A DNA stretch of 64,000 nt from Dryococelus australis (GCA_029891345.1 CM057002.1:19916295-19980294); one strand, 5' to 3'; positions 11,400 to 22,689 are shown, numbered from the stretch's first letter. Notes: a model not told the origin generated them from the sequence alone. Numbers and translations: made by a program.

Positions 11400-13850
11400 C
11401 GTTACCAATATAACTGACGAGTATGCTTTCCTTTAGATGGATGCAAATACTGTCGTTCTTAAAAGCTTGGAGGGTAGGTAGGCCGTGACGTATTTTTGAA
11501 ACTGAAATCATCAGAGATCGAACCAGAAATGTACGCAACACTAGTAAGACAATTTTACAAACACACGCATGCTTTAACCGGGATTCGAACACAGAACTCC
11601 TCGCGCCGTGAGTTGGCATGCATTGCATTGCGGAGGTAGGATTAGGATCACCAACTTTGGTTGTAATCAGTCTTAATGTCTCGGTAGACAAGTTTTACTA
11701 ACCTGAAATATCTCAAGTCTGAGTCTCACTTAAATAATTTAACTCGCATGGCCTACTATAGCACTAACTGTGTGCAAAGTTTGGTAGGAATTAGTTGTTC
11801 GGTGTCCGAAGTAAGGTATAAAGGGTCCATTTCCTCACCTGGAAGTATCCTAAAGGGTTGCAAGTTGGAAGTATCCTAAAGGTCGCTTCTAATGGATACT
11901 GACAGCGTTCAAAGACTCGTTGAATTGTGTTAAATAATTTAACAGATTGTAATATGCTAATATAAATTATTGATACAGTCACTATTTTAAAAATTCGTGG
12001 CGCACTTTAAGTATGTAAGTTTACATGGCCTACTGGGCACTATTTGTGTAAAATGTTTGGCGAATACGTTGAATGGTCCCTGATACATGGCATAAAAACT
12101 CTATTTTCTCGCGAGTTTCTATCTTCATAAATGACCGGAAAAAGTTATGTATTAGCACATTAGATACTTGTAACAGATACTGCCAATATGTGAAGTTCGG
12201 TTGAAATCATGTGGGACATATGGTATATCAACCTGAAATATACAGGGTGGTCCGCCTAACGTGGATACCCCCGAACTTTCTGGAACGGTCGCAGATCAGG
12301 GAATGCGGTTTTCGCTGAATGAAATTACGTATGGGAGCAAGTAATTCGTCGCACATTAACGCGTGTATGGACAGAAATAATCGAACTATATATTATTTTT
12401 CCCTTGCGGACACATTTATTTCAACAGCATCTGAAAGTATGCATATAGCATGTGCAATGAAAAGTAACACAGAAACGCCAATAAATAACGTGCAAATATG
12501 AATAAGTGGGCCGGTAGCATGGGGCAGGGACCTGTACTCACAGCTGCAAGCAAGCAACACTCGCTGCGACTAATACAGGCGGGACCTCCCTTATAGCAGC
12601 ATAGTGCTTACTTTAGTGGGGATTAGGGGGCAGGGAATGCGATACTGGACAAAGGAGAGCACCGCAGCGGAGGGAAGACGGACACGGTGAACGCAAGTCT
12701 GATGTACCATGTTACCGCAGCGGCAAGCGATCGTACGTCTGCTACTGGCTACTGCTGGCACTGGCCAAACAGCGTGAATGCCTGGCCACGGCTTATTTGT
12801 AACCAACAAGAATACTAGGGGCTTACTGCAAATTCGTCCCTCTATTTTTTTTTCTACCAGTAATCAAACAGTACAGCAATATGTGGCATATGAAAGCTTC
12901 GTGCGAAAACAGCACACGGCTAAATCATAAAATGCTAAATTTCTGAGGCAAAATGTGCTGATGCGTCAGGCGACCTTACGCGGAGAGCGGCCGGGTCGTC
13001 GAGCGACCGTACAACTTTTGCTTTGAGGAAGAACGGCCTAAGTTGAATAACACTTTTTTCCCCGTGCAGTGCTACATGCGATGTTTCGCCTTACCCTGTT
13101 ATTTCTCCACTTACGTTGGATGAATTGCAATGAATGTGACGAGTAATCATTATAAAGTTTATAAATGCAAAAACGTTAGTTTTATTAATATTTTACTTTA
13201 GTAAATAAGCAGCTTGATGTTTATAAATATTGAGCTCTAACAATAACACTGAAGATGTTTTGTACGAGTTTAATTCGACACCAGAAGGAAATCACTGGTA
13301 GTCAAATGATTATTGCTTTAAACATCCAGGGTTTGTGGATCGCCTCAATGGCGGAATGGTTACCGCGGTCTCTAGGGCACTCCCTGCGAGAGGTTCTAAG
13401 CAGTTGGCGAGAAATATTAAACAGGATATTATTTATCCGTTACAGAGATACGTATACTAAGCTACAATAAAAGTACTCCATATAAATATAATTATTAATT
13501 ATAAAGGTTATATATGTATATATATTATATATGCGGCAAATAATATTTTATGAAAATTGCGACGAAAAAAGGCTTCTGCCAAGAGTAATTTGCATTTGGA
13601 AAGGTAAAGAAAATGTGAACATGTAATAATATGAAGGGTGCGAATGTCTCATACGTTGTGGTTTTTACAGATCTTCAAATTTGCAGGCAAGCATGCTAAT
13701 CAAAATTGTATTATCTGATTTTACTTTATTGGGAAAATTAAGTTTTTTTTTTTTTTTTTAATATGATACGAAATAATGTTTTTTGGTACAATTTCGATTA
13801 GGAAATGATGTGTAAATTATTTGACAATATTAACTAACATATATTATTCA
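11400..13850. other. No supported gene; possible transposon end at 12240
   Basis: Mostly AT-rich, with a GC-richer patch at about 12500-12800. At 12242 the string ACAGGGTGGTCCGCCTAACG looks like the terminal repeat of a DNA transposon, but I see no inverted partner. At 13344-13400 a run containing TGGCGGAATGGTTACC resembles a tRNA A box and may be a SINE or tRNA relic. Short ORFs are chance-sized. Confidence 0.35.
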
Positions 13851-15443
13851 AGAAGGATTCACGAGGAGTTACCGCCGTCGACATGGCTTATTCCTGGAGT
13901 TATTTGCAGCAAAAATTGTCGTATAAGTGTGGGCCCTATTCCCAATATTTACAGACCAATACGAAAAATTGGAAACGCAATACAGTGAACAGTTCCACTG
14001 AATTATTGCGTGTGGGGATGGGTAAAAGATATTGTGTACCAAAGGACTGCACAAACGCGTGAGATGCTACTCGCGTGTACCATGCATGTCGCTACAGAGA
14101 CAGTCGTGTGCAGCTACGTAGAGCGACACGTGTACCATGGTGCCGCTACAGAGACTGTCGTGTGCAGCTTCGTAGAGCGACAAGTGTACTATGCATGCCG
14201 CTACAGAGACAGTCGTGTGCAGCTAAGTAGAGCGACAAGTGTACTATGCATGCCGCTACAGAGACAGTCGTGTGCAGCTACGTAGAGCGATACGTGTACC
14301 ATGGTGCCGCTACAGAGACTGTCGTGTGCAGCTTCGTAGAGCGATACGTGTATCATGCATGCCGCTACAGAGACAGTCGTCTGCAGCTACGTAGAGCGAC
14401 ACGTGTACCATGGTGCCGCTACAGAGACTGTCGTGTGCAGCTTCGTAGAGCGACAAGTGTACTATGCATGCCGCTACAGAGACAGTCGTGTGCAGCTACG
14501 TAGAGCGATACGTGTACCATGGTGCCGCTACAGAGACTGTCGTGTGCAGCTTCGTAGAGCGACAAGTGTACTATGCATGCCGCTACAGAGACAGTCGTGT
14601 GCAGCTACGTAGAGCGATACGTGTACCATGGTGCCGCTACAGAGACTGTCGTGTGCAGCTTCGTAGAGCGATACGTGTATCATGCATGCCGATACAGAGG
14701 CAGTCGTGTGCAGCTACGTAGAGCGATACGTGTATCATGCATGCCGATACAGAGACAGTCGTGTGCAGCTACGTAGAGCGATACGTGTATCATGCATGCC
14801 GCTACAGAGACAGTCGTGTGCAGCTTCGTAGAGCGACACGTGTATCATGCATGCCGATACAGAGACAGTCGTGTGCAGCTACGTAGAGCGATACGTGTAT
14901 CATGCATGCCGATACAGAGGCAGTCGTGTGCAGCTACGTAGAGCGACACGTGTATCATGCATGCCGCTACAGAGACAGTCGTGTGCAGCTAAGTAGAGCG
15001 ATACGTGTACCATGCATGCCGCTACAGAGACAGTCGTGTGCAGCTTCGTAGAGCGATACGTGTATCATGCATGCCGATACAGAGACAGTCATGTACAGCT
15101 ACGTAGAGCGACACGTGTATCATGCATGCCGCTACAGAGACAGTCGTGTGCAGCTTCGTAAAGTGACACGCGCGGTTAATAGGCGTGTGCCGGCAAGTGT
15201 ACGGAAGTAGACGGAACGTGTTTTGTAATTTTGTTAGACTCAATTTTGATGCTCGACTGTAAACAATAGAATCTGTAATTACATAAAAGTAGTTACTTCG
15301 ACAAGGGTTATTCTTTTTTCTTCACCTTTCCAATTTTTGATCTGTATGTATTGGGAATAGGACTGACACTCAAATTACACTTTTTGCTCCAAATGACATG
15401 AGGAATAAACCCTGTGAGTGGCATAACTCCTCGTGAATTTTCC
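13851..15443. mobile_element. Long-TIR foldback element with tandem-repeat core
   Basis: The ends form imperfect inverted repeats of about 115-125 bp: 13851-13975 on the left and 15327-15443 on the right. Both contain TTCACGAGGAGTTA at the outer edge and CCTATTCCCAATA with AATTGGAAA at the inner edge. Between them sits the 54/55-bp array (14083-15165) and short AT-rich spacers. There is no transposase ORF, so this is a non-autonomous element. I could not identify a clean target-site duplication. Confidence 0.8.
14083..15165. repeat. 54/55-bp tandem array with 109-bp higher-order period
   Basis: About 20 units, each with GCTACAGAGACAGTCGTGTG and CTACGTAGAGCGA followed by CGTGTACCATG or CATGCATG. 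In the first half two unit types alternate (one with CATGGTGCCG, one with CATGCATGCCG), giving a 109-bp dimer. In the second half single-type units dominate. Frames through the array stay open for up to about 90 codons, but 109 is not divisible by 3 and the same peptide recurs in shifting frames, so I do not call a gene. Confidence 0.95.
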
Positions 15444-16347
15444 TGTATGTTAAAATGTTTGTAATATTTAAATTCTTCTGCATTCTCGACGTTTGAATTT
15501 ATTGTAAAATGTTTAGGGAATATTTTTACAAAGCGAAGAAAATTAGTTGTTTGGCCTTAATTTTGGGGGATATACAACTTACTAGGCGGATTTAGGATTC
15601 AGTATTTAAAGGTGGACATAACTTCGGAACATTTGTTTCTTTAACATGTACACTTTGAATGTTTTTACTTGATTTTATTGTGTAAATAATACGTAATGTT
15701 AGCAAGGCTTTAGTCATTCAAACACATGCGCAAATGGGATACATTCTTAAAGTGCCGTAATTTGCAGTCTATAATTAAAATACTAAAACAATTATATAGG
15801 AAAGATTTAGACAGTTAGAGGAAATTAGTGCCGATATTGTATTTTTGTTAACATAATCTTCATTCATCCTTAGGTATCATGACACACAAAGACATATTGT
15901 TTACGTTTCTATTGGCTGTTGGCTACGTTTCCCTTAACAAAAATTATCCCTTATACTAGTGACTACGAGATTTTGCCGTTTTCAGGAAGAAAAATTTCCC
16001 TTGTTGGTGAATTCAAAAATCAATTCGGGTGGATTTGTTTTTATTCATGAGCACTTTCATTATGTTCATATCATTTTGTAATCCATAAATGGTTTTCCTC
16101 ATAAAAATATAACTAATTATTCAAATTGCTGCGTGTTTGTATTTATTCCTTTATTTCGTAACGCGATTGGGATATAGTATGTATACAGCAGTGAGAAATC
16201 GACTCATTGGGGATGGTTGGGCCATCTTTATTTACATGTTTCGATAAACGCACATAGTAAATATGATTTTAACGTGATTGACGGCATCGTTGAAGGATCG
16301 GATTTCGGAACCACGTAATTGCTTGCGAAGAGGAGTAGTAGAACATA
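15444..16347. other. No gene seen
   Basis: AT-rich, with stops in all frames and no repeat family recognised. Confidence 0.5.
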
Positions 16348-16725
16348 GTGTCTTACACGACACAGCTCGTGGCGCTTGCCGCCATCTTGTCACGCAACAT
16401 TGCAAAACACGCCCACAAAGACGCGACCACTGTGATAATATGTTACTCAATACGGAGCAGTTGTGTTGTGGTGGTGAAAATGCATGCTGAATTCTTTTAC
16501 GGAGTCAAATTTCAGGATGAAGGGAGGAAACGAGGAATTAACGTGCTGATTCGTGAACTTACAGGATGTAGGCCTAATAATGGCAAAAGAGCAAGTCACA
16601 TATCACATTTGTTTCTGTTTTCCGATGGTTCAATGGAAAGATACTTTGAAGATAATGTAGAGATTAATACTCCCCAGTTAGATATGGCAATGGTATCTGT
16701 GCGTTGTATACATCGCCCCATGTAG
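16348..16725 (+). CDS. Orphan ORF, unknown protein
   Basis: A 125-codon open frame in GC-balanced DNA with ordinary amino-acid composition. The more credible part starts at the internal Met at 16480 and gives 81 residues, with segments such as EFFYGVKFQDEGRKRG and HLFLFSDGSMERYFEDN ending HRPM. The stretch before it is Val/Ala/Ile-rich and could be leader or non-coding. I see no signal peptide at the internal start, no zinc finger and no catalytic motif, and recognise no family. No splice sites or TATA box stand out. It could be a single-exon gene, one exon, or a fragment of an unrecognised mobile element. Confidence 0.35.
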   Translation: MSYTTQLVALAAILSRNIAKHAHKDATTVIICYSIRSSCVVVVKMHAEFFYGVKFQDEGRKRGINVLIRELTGCRPNNGKRASHISHLFLFSDGSMERYFEDNVEINTPQLDMAMVSVRCIHRPM

Positions 16726-17293
16726 TCGGAGCCAAATTATGTAACTTAAACATTGCTACGTGTGTACGTGTACATTAATTAGGCCCCCGCATACAGTGTC
16801 ACATGTAACAACTTCATTACGTAACATAACCGTTTAAGGATGGAGATATTTAAAGCCGCGTAGAGACACAGACTGCAACAGATGTAGGAACTTATGAGTA
16901 GAACACGCGTGGCGGTTTCAGATAAAGAAGCGGGGTAAAAGGCAGGCGTAGTGCCATTTGATTATCCTGGGAAGGGGTTTCAGCTCACTAAGTGTGGTGT
17001 AGAGTGCGAGAGTGTATCGGGGAAGCAAGGCTCTAAGCTCCCCACCCTCCGTATGGCTATTTATTTGGTATGTCCTATACCTGACGCCCTTCACCCGACC
17101 CATCTGCTGTGCTGTGATTGATCACCCCACTCCACCAAACCACCCCCCCCCCCCCCCACAAAAAAAATACCAACCCATACACACACCCTACTCCTTCACA
17201 ACGAGCTACACTGTTATAATTTCTGGAATGAATTGGATACCTGCTGCGAGATTATAGGCTCTCCTGTGGTTATCTAAACCTGATGGTTGATGC
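16726..17293. other. No gene seen; CA/C-rich stretch
   Basis: Holds a C-run followed by an A-run (about 17145-17167) and simple CA-rich sequence. ORFs crossing it are compositional artefacts. Confidence 0.5.
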
Positions 17294-17525
17294 CACTGAG
17301 ACTCCGCGGCACCTCGGGTAATCTAGCAACTGAGTCACCGCGGCACATTTTGGTTGTCCTTCCACTTAGTAACCGTGGCACCTTTTGGTTGTCTAGAAAC
17401 TTAATCACTGTGGCACCTTGAGTAGTCTAGCAACTATGACTCCGCGGCACCTCGGGTAATCTAGCAACTGAGTCACCACGGCACCTTTAAGTTTTCCAGC
17501 CACTGAGACACCTCAGCACATTTTG
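17294..17525. repeat. Diverged tandem repeat, about 34-37 bp x 7
   Basis: Seven imperfect units, each with ACTGAGTCACCGCGGCACC-like sequence followed by TTTTGGTTGTCTAGCA or GGGTAATCTAGCA. Units 1 and 5 are nearly identical, as are units 2 and 6, suggesting duplication of a four-unit block. Non-coding. Confidence 0.8.
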
Positions 17526-17831
17526 ACATACGGCAGTCTGGAAATGTTGTTTTTAGCTATGTTGGAGGGCTTGGATATAGTGGTTCTAACTTCTAAAAGC
17601 GACATTCCGTCATCGCCTGAATTTTGTATTCTTTTTGTAAATTAGCTCATTGTGCACACGTGGAATAGTTTTCGTCAAAAAAGCGGATCTCCCAACACAC
17701 TGCAACACATTTCTAGCGCCTAGTAGGCAGCCACCTCAATAGCCACCCAAACATTTCCACTCAACTCTCATCGGGCTCACTAGCGTGTGGATACCATCAA
17801 TATCTTATTTTTAGTGTAATGAACCCAAGTA

Positions 17832-17905
17832 GCATCGGTGGTTCAGTGGTAGAATGCTCGCCTGACACGCGGCGGGCGGCCCGGGTTCGATTACCGGCCG
17901 ATGCA
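17832..17905 (+). pseudogene. tRNA-Gly pseudogene or altered tRNA
   Basis: The acceptor stem GCATCGG...CCGATGC, D arm, A box (TGGTTCAGTGGTAGAA) and B box (GGGTTCGATTA) match the intact tRNA-Gly(GCC) at 55465-55535. The anticodon region differs: CTGCCAC has become CTGACAC, so the anticodon reads GAC (a Val anticodon) instead of GCC. There is a 3-base GC-rich insertion just 3' of the loop, and a T-stem pair is lost (TTCGATTACC instead of TTCGATTCCC). Length is 74 against 71. Decay after duplication is the simplest reading. Confidence 0.75.
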
Positions 17906-18476
17906 TGGAACTTTTAACTTATATCGGGCCCTATCTCCAAATACAAATAACGTATTTATTTCAACGCAAACAATGTTCTGTTTTAGCAAGCTGCTCCTAC
18001 GGCAGCAGAAGGTTATTCAAATACATCTCAATACGATATCAAAATTGTCAATTGAAGGACTCGTAGTTTGTAAGCCAGAAGCAATAAATATTTTAAGTGA
18101 ATATGTCTCTAATGGTTAAATAATACAGGAAACAAAATAATAATAATAAATAATACCACATCCTTGGTTTTATATCACAAATAATACTTGTGCGACACAT
18201 ATTTATTTGGGAATGTACTCGGCCATACAAATATGGATATTTAAAATATTTACTCACTTACACTCTTTGTCATAAACATTTGCGCCCTAAGAAGAAACCG
18301 TAGTATCTGCAGTGTACATAAATGAATAACAAAAGTCTGGCGCTGAAAAATGCAAAGTTAAGGGGTGCGTGGAACCTCCCTTCCCATCTCGAAGGTTCTC
18401 TTCTCTTTCCACCCAGTATCCCCCCCCCCCCCCCAAAAAAATTCCAATCCCCACTTTCCGACGGAGGGGGAAGTCA
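17906..18476. other. No gene seen
   Basis: AT-rich sequence, then a C-run (18419-18434) just before the SINE. ORFs at 18358-18721 on the minus strand read through the SINE and are not genes. Confidence 0.5.
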
Positions 18477-19622
18477 ATGAAAAGATTCGGGAGGCTCTTA
18501 ACATCGAGGTCTTGAGAACCGATGACGGTGATTGAAGTGAGTGGAGCAGCACCGCAATGAGGAGGCGTGGAAACGGGAGATACCCGAGAAAACCCGCCGA
18601 CCAGCGGCACCAGTACGACTCCGACATGCGAAAATCCGGGAGTGACCCGGCCGGGGATTGAACCCTGTTCGCCTTGGTGGGAGGCGAGAAGGCTAACCGA
18701 ACAAGTTATAAAGAAGAACACAAGATCAGGAATGAATGCAAGAAGAACTGAAGGAAATATGAAGAAAAATAGAAGAACAAGAAGGAGGAAGAGAAGAAAA
18801 AAAGAGAAAGAAGAAGAGTAAAGAAAATGGGGAGGAGAACAAAGAAGGAAAGTAGAAGAACAACAGAAAAGAGAAAAAGAGGAGGAGAAGCAGCATGAAA
18901 GAGAAGAAGAAAGACAAGATCTGAAACGGACGAAAGAAGAACAAAAGGAACTGCGGAGAAGAAACTATAAATGAGGGAAAGATGTGATTTGTGATAATAT
19001 GTTGGTTGATGTCTGTGTATGTGTCTGTGTAAAAAAAAGGGGGGGGCCGTAGGAGCGGAGCTCCATTCCCTCGTCTGCCGGGAAACTAAGGCTTAGGGAC
19101 GATGCTTAGGTTGGAGCAGAACGGTGGGCGAGGGGAAAGAAAAGAACAAAATAGTTTAGTATAGATAAGGAGGGGGCTGGGACCTTCGGGTTCGTGGGCG
19201 GGGCCATTCGACCGTTGGGTGCCATGGCGGACCGGCCAAAAGGCTAGTTAACTATGCGGACCCGACGGCGTATGGTCGCGCGGGCGGATTCGTGTGAATC
19301 CCGGTCCCTGGTCTGTTCCGGTGGGGGCGACCGAAAGGATACCCGTCGGGGAGCTGTCTCGGTCCAGGCAGAATAGCTCGCCACCTTCCTAGGAAGCGTG
19401 AATGATGCTTTTGAATAGAAATAGAATTTGTAGCTTAAATTACGGGCGTCCAGACAAACAGCCGCCCTCCCAAAAAAATTTGGATTTATATTACTTATAT
19501 ACTGTTTGTTAATTATTGTAGTAGTTAGTATAGAATTGAACGCCCTGGGTGGCTGTACTGCTAAGTAGGGTTAATTAATTAAATTACAAAAAAAAAAAGG
19601 CTAACCGCTCAGCCACCGTGCC
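18477..19622 (-). mobile_element. SINE-1 copy on minus strand, split by a LINE
   Basis: The SINE body and tail occupy 18477-18699. The 5' tRNA-like end resumes at 19608-19622 (complement of GCCACGGTGGCTGAGCGG). Between them sits an 897-bp LINE fragment. The SINE B box is visible on the complement at about 18652-18664. This copy keeps the full tail (complement of GATGGGTGATTG-like and GAGCCTCCCGAATC blocks). Confidence 0.85.
18700..19596 (+). mobile_element. 5'-truncated LINE (non-LTR retrotransposon) 3' end
   Basis: Inserted into SINE-1, flanked by an exact 11-bp target-site duplication AAGGCTAACCG at 18689-18699 and 19597-19607, with a poly-A tail just before the right copy. The 5' part is A/G-rich. 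In one frame it reads a Glu/Lys/Gln/Arg-rich coiled-coil-like tail ending KELRRRNYK and a stop at about 18974, probably the C-terminus of ORF2. The rest is 3' UTR with GGGGGCGACCGAAAGG-type GC-rich sequence. The clade is not identified. Confidence 0.85.
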
Positions 19623-19978
19623 CCCTTCCCGTTCCCGCCCTTGGAGAAGATCTTTTGACGCAGGAAGCATGTTTTTCCGCTTTCAGTTTTCTTTCGCGCG
19701 TCGTTTCCGCTCCATTAATGTTAGGGACTTTCAATTTGGCGTCGGCATATCTCTTAAACGGGAGTTCCGCCCAGCTTAAATTATTTTGAAAATATTGGGT
19801 ATTTTAAGGGGGATCAACTTTTCGATCCCCAATATCTCCGAAACGGTCTAACCTACAACGTTATAAATACGTAGGACCTTTGAGCCCGCCATTTGCCATA
19901 GCCTCATAGTATACCGTCGCGTCGACCTGACCTTGGCTGTAGGATTTTAAGCGAGGTTCGAATTCCAAATTGCTAGTC
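19623..19978. other. No gene seen
   Basis: Intergenic. Contains CTCCGAAACGGTCTAACC, a motif echoed at 20768-20782 (TTCCGAAACGATTTGACC), so both may be parts of one old repeat. Confidence 0.4.
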
Positions 19979-20220
19979 TTCTAAATGGTTTGAGATACGA
20001 CGGCGGGACTCGGTAGCCACGCTTAGGGCCCCAAAAGCTTCTAAATCGTTTGAGATACGGCGGCGGGGCTCGGTAGCCACGCTTAGGGCCCCAAAAGCTT
20101 CTAAATGGTTTGAGATACGGCGGCGGGACTCGGTAGCCACGCTTAGGGCCCCAAAAGCTTCTAAATGGTTTGAGATACGGCGGCGGGACTCGGTAGCCAC
20201 GCTTAGGGCCCCAAAAGCTT
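19979..20220. repeat. 60-bp tandem repeat, 4 units
   Basis: Four units of exactly 60 bp containing GGTTTGAGATACGGCGGCGG and GGTAGCCACGCTTAGGGCCCC, with only four or so differences among them. Because 60 is 20 codons, the minus strand stays open through the array (20200 to 19973) and would encode a 20-residue repeat with the segment ISNHLEAFGALSVATE. The frame has no start or continuation outside the array that suggests a gene. Confidence 0.9.
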
Positions 20221-21587
20221 TAGGCCATTAAAGCTGTTACCAACTAACCATTTTTAGTACTTTTCAAATTCGGATTTTTTGTAAATTTGCTTCCTGTTCA
20301 CCAGAACTTCTTTTGTGAATTCTTCCCCAACCATTGTTGAGTTCTGTGTAAGAATTTCCCAGTTGACGCTAATTTTTCTTACTTTTCCCACTTTTTCCCC
20401 TTTTCCAAGGTAGTTCCTTCCATTTACGTGCCGCTTGGGCACCGAAAATTGTGCCTCGAAAAATCGCTATTTTCGATACTTAGTGCCGCCGTATCCAGCA
20501 ACGTTTGTGGAACACCGAATTTTTTCAATACCCTCTCCCCTTTAGAAATTCCTAAGCCCCCTCACCCCAAAATCTCCCACACGAAACCCGAGGAGGTAAT
20601 AGAATTAATATGTGTAGATATTAAGCCGCTTCCTACATTGATCCATGCGTTTCGGAATAGGAGCTTGGAAATTTTTACAGAAGCATCTTTTAAGAGGTAG
20701 TTTATCACAGACTAGAGTTTCTCAACATGTTTAGATTTTAAGGGAGGGGGTCAATTTTCTATTTGCACTAATTCCGAAACGATTTGACCAATGACATTCC
20801 AATTTAGCATGCTCCTTATTCTTATTAATTTCCCGTTGCCTTGTTACCAAACTCCATCTGGCCACGCAGGGTAAATAGGGAGATCGAGTGTATATGTCCT
20901 CTAAAGTAGTCTACGATTAATGAAACGTGACGTCAGTATGATTTTGATTTACTATTAAAGGTTGTTAAATGATTACAGGTCTAGTATAAACTCAACGTGC
21001 GTAGTACAAAATATACCATACCATACAAAAGGCATTAAAATAATTTTAAAAACGTGATAGTATATATTAACTTTTTCTTTGAAACTCTTCACCCTCGCAC
21101 TCTCCATTTTCCATTTTTTCCCTTAGATTTTCAGGGTTTTTTTTTTTTTTTTTTTTTTTTTGCGGGATTCTCTCTACCCATTCTCGAGAGGTAATAATTT
21201 CCCGGTTTACGCTCATCTTCCCTACTTTTCCCCTAATTCATTTGCAAGGAATAACATGCGGAACCTCCGGTTTCAGGCTCTGCGGGTCGCACAGACCGTG
21301 GGGTCTACCTCTGCATGTTACGTCGACATGTTTACGAGCACCGTTACCCGACTCACCGACGCAGGATAATAACACGGAGCTCCACGGGCCCGACCCTACG
21401 TCCATACGGGATGCATCTAAATTCGAACGACAAACTTCGGCTGCAGGTTAGTTACGAAAAAAGAAGATGTAAACATGTACGACATATGATCAAAAATTAA
21501 TTCCAAAGGAGGTGCACATTTTTTTTATGTAACTGAAGAAATAGTTTATGACAGTACCACTGTAACGCACCTCTCTCTCTCTCTCTA

Positions 21588-21647
<60 letters not shown>

Positions 21648-21761
21648 TTCAATCGCCGCAAAAGTTTGTTACTGCGTATTGTGTGTGCCCTATACCTGCC
21701 AGGTATTAGTAAATGTAATTGTGAAAGTAAAACACGAATTACTCAAAAACGGAAAAGCTTC
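20221..21761. other. No supported gene; simple repeats
   Basis: Chance-sized ORFs only. Contains a T-run at 21138-21161 and the CT microsatellite annotated separately. Confidence 0.5.
21570..21646. repeat. (CT)n microsatellite
   Basis: About 38 CT dinucleotides with a short CTAT interruption near 21587-21592. Confidence 0.97.
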
Positions 21762-22687
21762 CACTCTAAATTCGAATCAGTGGGAAACCACTGATTGTTT
21801 CAGAGGAAAATTTTCACTGATTGAAATCGTGAAGTGGAAAACAATTTCACTGATTGAATATGTGACGGCCGACTACAGTGGCGAATTAAATATTGCTTTT
21901 GTTGAATGTAGGCAAATAATTACGAGAAATGAACATATTTGAGATAGTTTACTATTTATTTTGTGCAATTTACCGTAATTTAACGAAGTTAAAAAAGAAC
22001 TTGCAGGTGGCCGAGGTTGAACTCACGCTTCCTTCGAATGTAGGCCGTTGCCTAGCCATCTCAGCTAACACGCTAGGAAAATAGATGTTTTATTAGTATC
22101 GCGACGAAATCGTGTGGTTTGATGCCGTATGCTAATACTTTTCGTGTTTGGTTTGATTGGTACCGTTAGGATCGCTAAAACGAATAGTATACATGAGTGC
22201 ACTCTCTTCGCCACATTAAATGCTGTTTAAATCTTCAAACAGAGCGCTGTGACGATTACATGAAAACGAAATGAAAGACGGAAACAACGGAATAAAAGGC
22301 TGTATGTTCATATTACCTTGTTAAATGCCGTTTTGAAAGACGAACACATTTTAGAAAGTGTTATGTATTGGTTATATTCGTCTATTCATTGTTACCACAC
22401 ATGATACACGTTGTTCAACTGCCATTTTTACGCGCATTTTCACTGATACATCAGTCAAAAATAATTACAGACGGAGCAAGTTGCTCAGATGTTTCACTGG
22501 TCCATCAGTCAAATAAATAAACCTCTGAGAAAACAGTGGAAAATGTCACTGAATCAATCAGTGAAGGAAATATGGAATTTTTTTTCACTGGTTCGTCAGT
22601 TAAATTCACTGAAGTGACTGTCGTTCCAGTCAGATACGTTTGACTGATTGAAACAGCGGAACTCTCACTGATTCAGATTTAAGAGTG
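21762..22687. mobile_element. TIR element C copy 1, with tRNA-like segment
   Basis: The ends are inverted: CACTCTAAATTCGAATCAGT at 21762 and the complement of CACTCTTAAATCTGAATCAG ending at 22687. The termini are crowded with CACTGATTGA / TCAATCAGTG motifs in both orientations (for example 21790, 21816, 21848, 22440, 22496, 22550, 22585). That looks like a cluster of subterminal transposase-binding repeats. No transposase ORF. A second copy is at 42728-43196. Confidence 0.75.
22005..22074 (-). other. tRNA-like segment inside element C
   Basis: Read on the minus strand it has an A-box-like TAGCTGAGATGGCTAGG and a B-box-like GAGTTCAACCTC about 40 bases apart. The stems do not fold into a normal tRNA as far as I can tell by eye. 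A similar antisense tRNA-like block lies in element D at 30470-30532. Confidence 0.4.
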
Positions 22688-22689
22688 TA

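Noticed and set aside
12242-12830. Complete DNA transposon starting at ACAGGGTGGTCCGCC
   Set aside because: No inverted partner end found within several kb and no transposase ORF.
14010-14776. ORFs of 67-91 codons repeating HAATETVVCSYVER-like peptides
   Set aside because: Products of the 54/55-bp array inside the foldback element; frames shift between units and both strands are open in parts.
18287-18721. 144-codon minus-strand ORF
   Set aside because: Reads through SINE-1 (tRNA-like head and body). Similar ORFs appear in the other SINE copies at 29362-29628, 31243-31617 and 45399-45731.
18726-18944. 72-codon Phe/Ser-rich minus ORF
   Set aside because: Complement of the A/G-rich end of the LINE ORF; the composition is purely a shadow.
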